A stretch of 64,000 nt of DNA from Tatumella ptyseos ATCC 33301 (GTDB taxonomy: Bacteria > Pseudomonadota > Gammaproteobacteria > Enterobacterales > Enterobacteriaceae): assembly GCF_000735525.1 (NCBI RefSeq), contig NZ_JMPR01000008.1:112298-176297 (forward strand), read 5' to 3'. Under the pieces are notes generated by a model. The model saw only the letters and a program-made list of their open reading frames with translations, was not told where the DNA came from and did no database searches. Numbering within the stretch: position 1 is the first letter of the stretch; every line of letters starts with the position of its first letter. The translations under genes were made by a program, and so were the position numbers. Shown in pieces: positions 60,126-64,000 of this stretch.

Positions 60126-60135
60126 CTTCTTCCCC

Positions 60136-61029
60136 TTAACGCTTTTCATAACTGAAACGACGCGCGACCCACATCAGGCACTGTTCAAGCAGTAACCCAA
60201 CCAGCCCGATAATAAAAATAGCGATGATGATGTGTTCCACATTGAGGTTGTTCCATTCATTCCAGATCCAGAACCCAATCCCCATTCCGCCGGTCAGCAT
60301 TTCAGCCGCGACAATCACCAGCCAGGCAATGCCGATAGATAAACGCATTCCCGTCAGGATGTTCGGTAATACCGCCGGAAATAAAATTTTGCGCATGACC
60401 GTCAGTTCAGAAAGCCGCAGTACCCTGGCAACGTTCAGATAGTCATCCGGGATCATCCGTACACCTTCGGCAGTATTCAGGATCATGGGCCAGACAGAAC
60501 AGATGAAAATGGTCCAGTAAGATGCCGGATCGGCTCGCTGAAAAATCAGTAAACCAATCGGTAACCAGGCCAGCGGACTGACCGGACGTAACAGTGAAAT
60601 GACCGGATTTAACATATCGGCGATAAAGCGAAAACGTCCAATCAGAAACCCGACCGGGATACCCACCAGCGCCGCCAGCCCAAACCCGATCGCCACGCGT
60701 TTTAACGACGCCAGTACATTCCAGCCGATCCCCTGGTCATTCGGGCCGGCGATATAAAACGGGTGTGCAAAGACCGGGATCGCGGCCTGCCAGGTCTGCC
60801 AGGGGGTCGGAAAATCAGAGCTGTTCAATGCGACGATTTGCCAGCCACAGAGCAACAATAAAATTCCCGAGGCGCCGGCAAACAGGCGCCTGAAAATCCG
60901 GCCTGCTACCGGATGACGGCGGCGAGGGCGCGTCAGCACCGGAGGGGGTGTTTTCGGGACGGCGGTCGCTGGCAGCGCAGCAACGCCCGGGGGCACTTCA
61001 GCCTGATGTTTCATCGTTGCCTCACTCAT
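60136..61029 (-). CDS. nasE: Nitrate ABC transporter permease NasE
   Basis: A 297-residue inner-membrane permease of the NtrB/SsuC type with about six helices. The EAA-like loop DDYLNVARVLRLSELTVMRKILFPAVLPNILTGMRLSIGIAWLVIVAAEML is near 195-245. A long basic and Pro-rich N-terminal tail (about 45 residues) precedes helix 1. Its ATG overlaps the nasF stop by four bases (ATGA). Confidence 0.94.
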   Translation of the reverse strand: MSEATMKHQAEVPPGVAALPATAVPKTPPPVLTRPRRRHPVAGRIFRRLFAGASGILLLLCGWQIVALNSSDFPTPWQTWQAAIPVFAHPFYIAGPNDQGIGWNVLASLKRVAIGFGLAALVGIPVGFLIGRFRFIADMLNPVISLLRPVSPLAWLPIGLLIFQRADPASYWTIFICSVWPMILNTAEGVRMIPDDYLNVARVLRLSELTVMRKILFPAVLPNILTGMRLSIGIAWLVIVAAEMLTGGMGIGFWIWNEWNNLNVEHIIIAIFIIGLVGLLLEQCLMWVARRFSYEKR

Positions 61030-62285
61030 TGTTTAACACTAAAGCTATTGAGATAACCGACAGGATCGCTCCCGTCCCAGCGCTTTCCGTCCATCAGTAC
61101 GCTGCTGCGCATATCACTGGCGGGTAACGGTACATTTCCGGCCGCGGCTGCAGCCTGTTTGTAGATATCGATACGATTGATTTGTTGTGCAACAGCAAGA
61201 TAATCAGGGTCAGTTTTCAGTAGTCCCCAGCGACGATGTTGCGTCAGAAACCACATGCCGTCGGAGAGCCATGGATAACTGACTTCCCCGTCATGATAGA
61301 AACGCATGGCATGCGCATCCTGCCAGCGCTGACCGAGGCCATTTTCATACTGGCCCAGCATACGTCCGGTAATGATATTGACATTAGTATTGATCACTGC
61401 CCGCCCGGCGATGACACGGGCCGTTTCGCGGCGGTTATCATCACTGGCATCTATCCAGCGGGCGGCGTCCAGGATAGCCGCAGTGAGCGCCCGGGCCGTA
61501 TGAGGATGGGCATTGACCCAATCGGCGCGGGTGCCCAGTATTTTTTCCGGATGATCGGGCCAGATATGCTGAGAGGTGGCGGCAGTAAAACCAATATTGT
61601 CGCTGATGGCGCGCTGATTCCAGGGTTCACCGACACAACAGCCCTGCATATTGCCAATCTTCATATTGACGACCATTTGCGGGGGCGGAACCACCAGACT
61701 ACGGACTTTCTGTAACGGATGGATCCCGGCACTCGCCAGCCAGTAATAGAGCCACATCGCATGGTTACCGGTAGGAAATGTCTGGGCAAAGGTGTAAGTG
61801 CCTGGCGGATGGGCATCAATATCCCGTTGCAGTGCAGCAAGATCAGTAATACCGGCATCACGCAACTGATTCGACAGGGTGATCCCCTGGCCATTCTGGT
61901 TCAGCGTCATCAGGCAAGCCATCGGGGTGGCGGGTCCGGCCAGGCCCATATGCAAACCGTATAACTCACCATACAGAATATGGGCTGCATCCAGTTCACC
62001 GGACAGGATTTTATCCCGGACGGTAGCCCAACTGGCCTGTTTCTCCGGCACAATCCGGATACCATATTTCTTATCAAACCCTTTTACCGCAGCCATAACT
62101 ACAGATGCACAATCGGTCAGGGGGATAAAACCGACCCTTAGCGTTGTTAATTCCGGCGCATCTGATCCCGCCGCATAGACGCTGTTCATCAGTCCCGGCA
62201 ACAACATACTACCGGTCAGCGCTGCCGCCCCCTGTAATAGTTTCCGGCGGGAGAATGCTCTGTCTGGTTTTGGCTGTTGGCTCAT
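61026..62285 (-). CDS. nasF: Nitrate-binding periplasmic protein NasF
   Basis: A 419-residue periplasmic nitrate/nitrite-binding protein of the NrtA family. A twin-arginine signal SRRKLLQGAAALTGSMLLPG is at about 13-32, so it is exported folded. Family stretches include LRVGFIPLTDCASVVMAAVKGFDKKYGI, GELDAAHILYGELYGLHMG, MKIGNMQGCCVGEPWNQRAI and YPWLSDGMWFLTQHRRWG. First gene of the nas operon, with a GGGGTG ribosome binding site. Its leader (about 62285-62532) carries the NasR-dependent antitermination elements. Confidence 0.95.
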   Translation of the reverse strand: MSQQPKPDRAFSRRKLLQGAAALTGSMLLPGLMNSVYAAGSDAPELTTLRVGFIPLTDCASVVMAAVKGFDKKYGIRIVPEKQASWATVRDKILSGELDAAHILYGELYGLHMGLAGPATPMACLMTLNQNGQGITLSNQLRDAGITDLAALQRDIDAHPPGTYTFAQTFPTGNHAMWLYYWLASAGIHPLQKVRSLVVPPPQMVVNMKIGNMQGCCVGEPWNQRAISDNIGFTAATSQHIWPDHPEKILGTRADWVNAHPHTARALTAAILDAARWIDASDDNRRETARVIAGRAVINTNVNIITGRMLGQYENGLGQRWQDAHAMRFYHDGEVSYPWLSDGMWFLTQHRRWGLLKTDPDYLAVAQQINRIDIYKQAAAAAGNVPLPASDMRSSVLMDGKRWDGSDPVGYLNSFSVKQ

Positions 62286-62319
62286 TCACACCCCTTTCAG
62301 TCTCCGGCGATTTCCGGGC

Positions 62320-62365
62320 AAAAAAAAACGCCCACCGCTGCGTAATACATACGCAGTGATGGACG
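62320..62365 (-). terminator. Leader terminator of the nas operon
   Basis: On the minus strand CGTCCATCACTGCGTA (62350-62365) pairs with TACGCAGCGGTGGGCG (62329-62344) over 16 bp, including three G-U pairs. A 5-base loop joins the arms and nine U residues follow (62320-62328), 35 bases before the nasF ATG. This is a very strong intrinsic terminator in front of the first gene, so operon expression needs read-through. Confidence 0.93.
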
Positions 62366-62404
62366 CCATTGTCCTGATCCTGAGCCTACAACCGCCGTTG
62401 GCCG
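62361..62404 (-). promoter_or_regulatory. Two-hexaloop ANTAR (NasR) antiterminator RNA element
   Basis: Reading the minus strand, P1 is CGGCC-AACGGC-GGTTG (62389-62404) and P2 is GGAC-AATGGC-GTCC (62361-62374). Both have six-base loops with A at position 1 and G at position 4, the hallmark of RNA bound by ANTAR proteins. The linker is 14 bases. P2 shares five bases with the 5' arm of the terminator (62350-62365), so P2 and the terminator cannot form together. This fits NasR-stabilised P1/P2 preventing termination when nitrate or nitrite is present. Confidence 0.85.
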
Positions 62405-62543
62405 GAAGCACAGGTTAAATGTTTTTCACTACTGAAGAAGCAATACCTATGCCAGTCCTGCTGATACCTTGTCTTTCCTTGAATGGTATCGCATAAAACC
62501 TTTCTGTTATCAGGGGATCACTGTCAGGGGAAAAAAATCATCC

Positions 62544-62557
62544 GCAAACACTGCCCC
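62544..62557 (-). promoter_or_regulatory. Putative sigma-54 promoter of the nas operon
   Basis: Minus-strand GGGGCAGTGTTTGC has GG and GC exactly 10 bases apart, with a good TTGC -12 element and a degenerate -24 element (GGGGC for TGGCA). Transcription would begin near 62532. The NtrC dyad about 60-90 bases upstream supports it. Confidence 0.55.
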
Positions 62558-62618
62558 TTGCCGGAAAGGTACCGGCAGGAAAGATAAAATGTGATCTGCA
62601 CCACAAATGATCAATGTA

Positions 62619-62635
62619 TGCACCTTGAGTGTGCA
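62619..62635 (-). promoter_or_regulatory. NtrC binding site upstream of the nas operon
   Basis: Minus-strand TGCACACTCAAGGTGCA carries full TGCAC and GTGCA half-sites with the NtrC spacing. A further half-site, TGGTGCA, lies at 62597-62603. It abuts the nasR stop codon and is about 90-100 bases before the predicted start, a normal enhancer distance. Confidence 0.8.
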
Positions 62636-62640
62636 GACTG

Positions 62641-63942
62641 TCACCCGCCATGAGAACCGAAAGCGCCGGCCACAGATAAAATCGCGGTCGCTATTTCAGC
62701 AATTTTTTTATTCTGATCCATCGCCATCTGTCGCAGGGTCTTATAGGCTTCATCCTCAGAGAGTTGACGATGCTGCATCAGCAACTGCTTCGCACTATCG
62801 ATAGTTTTACGCTGATGAAGTGTCTCCCGCAGGTCCGAAAGTTCCTGCGTTTGTGCATCCAGACGCCGGGATTGCTGCCGGAGCAGAGACAACAGCGATT
62901 GCCCCAGTTGCGGCTGGATCCCTTCGCTGTTTAACCAGCCGGAATGCTGCGGATGTTGTTCGCCGGTGGCCGGGTCTCTCATAAAGACAGAAAATCCACC
63001 GTCTCCTTGCGAGACGGCCTCTTTCAGACTTTCAATATCCGCCTGTTGCTCATGGCAGGCTTGTTCGGTCGCTGCAATACGTTCACGACATAATTGCATC
63101 AGGGTTTGCTGTAACCTGTCTTCCTGCAGTTTCATTTCATCAATACGCTGAGTGGCCAGCATAAACCAGTGCTGGCTGGTGCCTGAGCTACCAGTGCCCG
63201 CCGCCCGGGTGCAGGCGAGACGACGCAGGCGTTCAAACTCGCTGTCGGTGGTCATTGCTGACCAGTACTGATTATTTTTCGGGTCGCTGAACGCGGTGAA
63301 CGTTTCAAAGCACTGCTCCTGGCGTTCAATCAGGTCAATCATCGTGTCCGCATAATGCCCGTGAGTCTCCCCGGGAAGATATGCACTGAACACCCGCACA
63401 CCGATAGCCCGCTCCTGACCGGCAAGTTCTTTACCCTGCATAAAACTGAACAGGGCAATCAGAGCGCGCGAAATGACCGGATCCGCAGATGTATCCGATA
63501 CGGCAAATACCAGTGATAACAAATGGCGGAGGGTGTCATTGAATATTTCTACCGCATTGGCCAAAGGAATTGTTCGCCCGGTGACTTTCCTGCGGACTTC
63601 CGGTAAGACGCTCAGGGCATACACCACCCTGGCCGCACAACTCAATAAACGGCTCGCCTGTGACTTTGCCGGCGTCAATGCCTCCGGCTGTTCAAGATAC
63701 GCTAATAATATCCGCTGTGAACTCAGAGAGTCCTGCTCGCGCTGACGTAATTCTTCTGCCGTCTGCTGCCCTTCATTACACAAATAAAGATTAACCGCAC
63801 CGCGCTCACGCTGCAGGTAGTGGATTAACACGCTCAGCTTGCCGATCAGTTCACCGCTTTCCAGTAAATCCCGTAAACCCGCTAATTCACATTGCCGGGA
63901 TGCCAGCAGAAAACGGATCGTCATGGCCTCTTTAGCCACCAT
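62641..63942 (-). CDS. nasR: Nitrate/nitrite-responsive antiterminator NasR
   Basis: A 433-residue soluble RNA-binding regulator. The NIT sensor domain (about 35-285) is all-helical, with LSVLIHYLQRERGAVNLYLCNEG near its start, the type of arginine-containing helix that binds nitrate. The C-terminal ANTAR domain (about 370-430) reads DLRETLHQRKTIDSAKQLLMQHRQLSEDEAYKTLRQMAMDQNKKIAEIATAIL and binds paired hexaloop RNA. The start at 63942 is chosen for GGGGGATAACC just before ATG; an ATG 11 codons earlier lacks such a site. It lies directly upstream of the operon it controls, separated by the 355-base regulatory region, as in Klebsiella oxytoca. Confidence 0.93.
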   Translation of the reverse strand: MVAKEAMTIRFLLASRQCELAGLRDLLESGELIGKLSVLIHYLQRERGAVNLYLCNEGQQTAEELRQREQDSLSSQRILLAYLEQPEALTPAKSQASRLLSCAARVVYALSVLPEVRRKVTGRTIPLANAVEIFNDTLRHLLSLVFAVSDTSADPVISRALIALFSFMQGKELAGQERAIGVRVFSAYLPGETHGHYADTMIDLIERQEQCFETFTAFSDPKNNQYWSAMTTDSEFERLRRLACTRAAGTGSSGTSQHWFMLATQRIDEMKLQEDRLQQTLMQLCRERIAATEQACHEQQADIESLKEAVSQGDGGFSVFMRDPATGEQHPQHSGWLNSEGIQPQLGQSLLSLLRQQSRRLDAQTQELSDLRETLHQRKTIDSAKQLLMQHRQLSEDEAYKTLRQMAMDQNKKIAEIATAILSVAGAFGSHGG

Positions 63943-64000
63943 GGTTATCCCCCGTAAAAAAAATGAGTAATGCAAACGACACGCCAGCTTTTACGCGGGC

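Noticed and set aside
62641-63975. Longer NasR start at 63975
   Set aside because: The extra 11 residues (MHYSFFLRGIT) include the ribosome binding site GGGGGATAACC of the internal ATG, so they are more likely untranslated leader.

Overview
The window reads as chromosomal DNA of a gamma-proteobacterium of the order Enterobacterales. It is probably close to the Erwiniaceae (Pantoea/Tatumella/Erwinia type). The housekeeping proteins (SpoT, GlnA, GlnL, GlnG, TypA, PstB, FecA, DctA) are close to Escherichia coli proteins recalled from memory, and the sRNA Spot 42 is almost unchanged. However, E. coli gene blocks from different map positions are joined here and mixed with accessory functions typical of plant- or fruit-associated enterobacteria (membrane-bound sugar-acid oxidation with an OprB porin, assimilatory nitrate reduction). 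No database was searched; assignments rest on motifs, lengths, gene order and recalled family sequences.

Layout. 0-5.4 kb: a small class II microcin locus on the minus strand (double-glycine-type precursor, HlyD-family adaptor, C39-peptidase ABC exporter) with no recognisable immunity gene, then an MFS transporter. 5.5-10.3 kb: the Pho-controlled high-affinity phosphate operon pstSCAB-phoU with two Pho boxes. 10.4-21.6 kb: ligB facing gmk-rpoZ-spoT-trmH-recG, then xanP and yicH. 21.6-34.6 kb: fabY, dtd, yihY, yihX, typA, then glnA-glnL-glnG with NtrC sites and a sigma-54 promoter, hemN preceded by an unannotated small membrane-protein ORF, yihI, a possible csrC locus, engB and the sRNA gene spf. 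34.6-40.9 kb: an AT-rich spacer, an OprB-type porin and a three-subunit membrane-bound GMC dehydrogenase (cytochrome c, Tat-exported small subunit, FAD subunit), followed by a decayed second copy of the porin 3' end. 40.9-51.3 kb: nudK, an acid phosphatase with a Pho-box-like site, fecI-fecR-fecA with Fur-box-like sites but no fecBCDE, a dienelactone hydrolase, dctA, and two solitary solute-binding proteins. 51.4-64 kb: the nitrate assimilation regulon nasR / nasFED-nasB-cobA-nasA.

The nitrogen genes form a coherent circuit. GlnL/GlnG (NtrB/NtrC) would activate glnA and, through an NtrC dyad and a -24/-12 element, the nas operon. The nas leader carries two A1/G4 hexaloop hairpins, the second overlapping a strong intrinsic terminator, which is the architecture expected for NasR (NIT-ANTAR) antitermination. 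NasFED imports nitrate. A single-polypeptide nitrate reductase fused to a CysJ-like flavoprotein reduces it to nitrite. A NirB-NirD fusion reduces nitrite to ammonium, with CobA supplying a siroheme precursor. Ammonium is then captured by GlnA.

The items most worth a second look are the microcin precursor and its missing immunity gene, the nitrate reductase-flavoprotein fusion with a doubled CysJ-like docking helix, the NasR target leader, the 56-residue ORF coupled to hemN, and the porin duplication around the dehydrogenase cluster.
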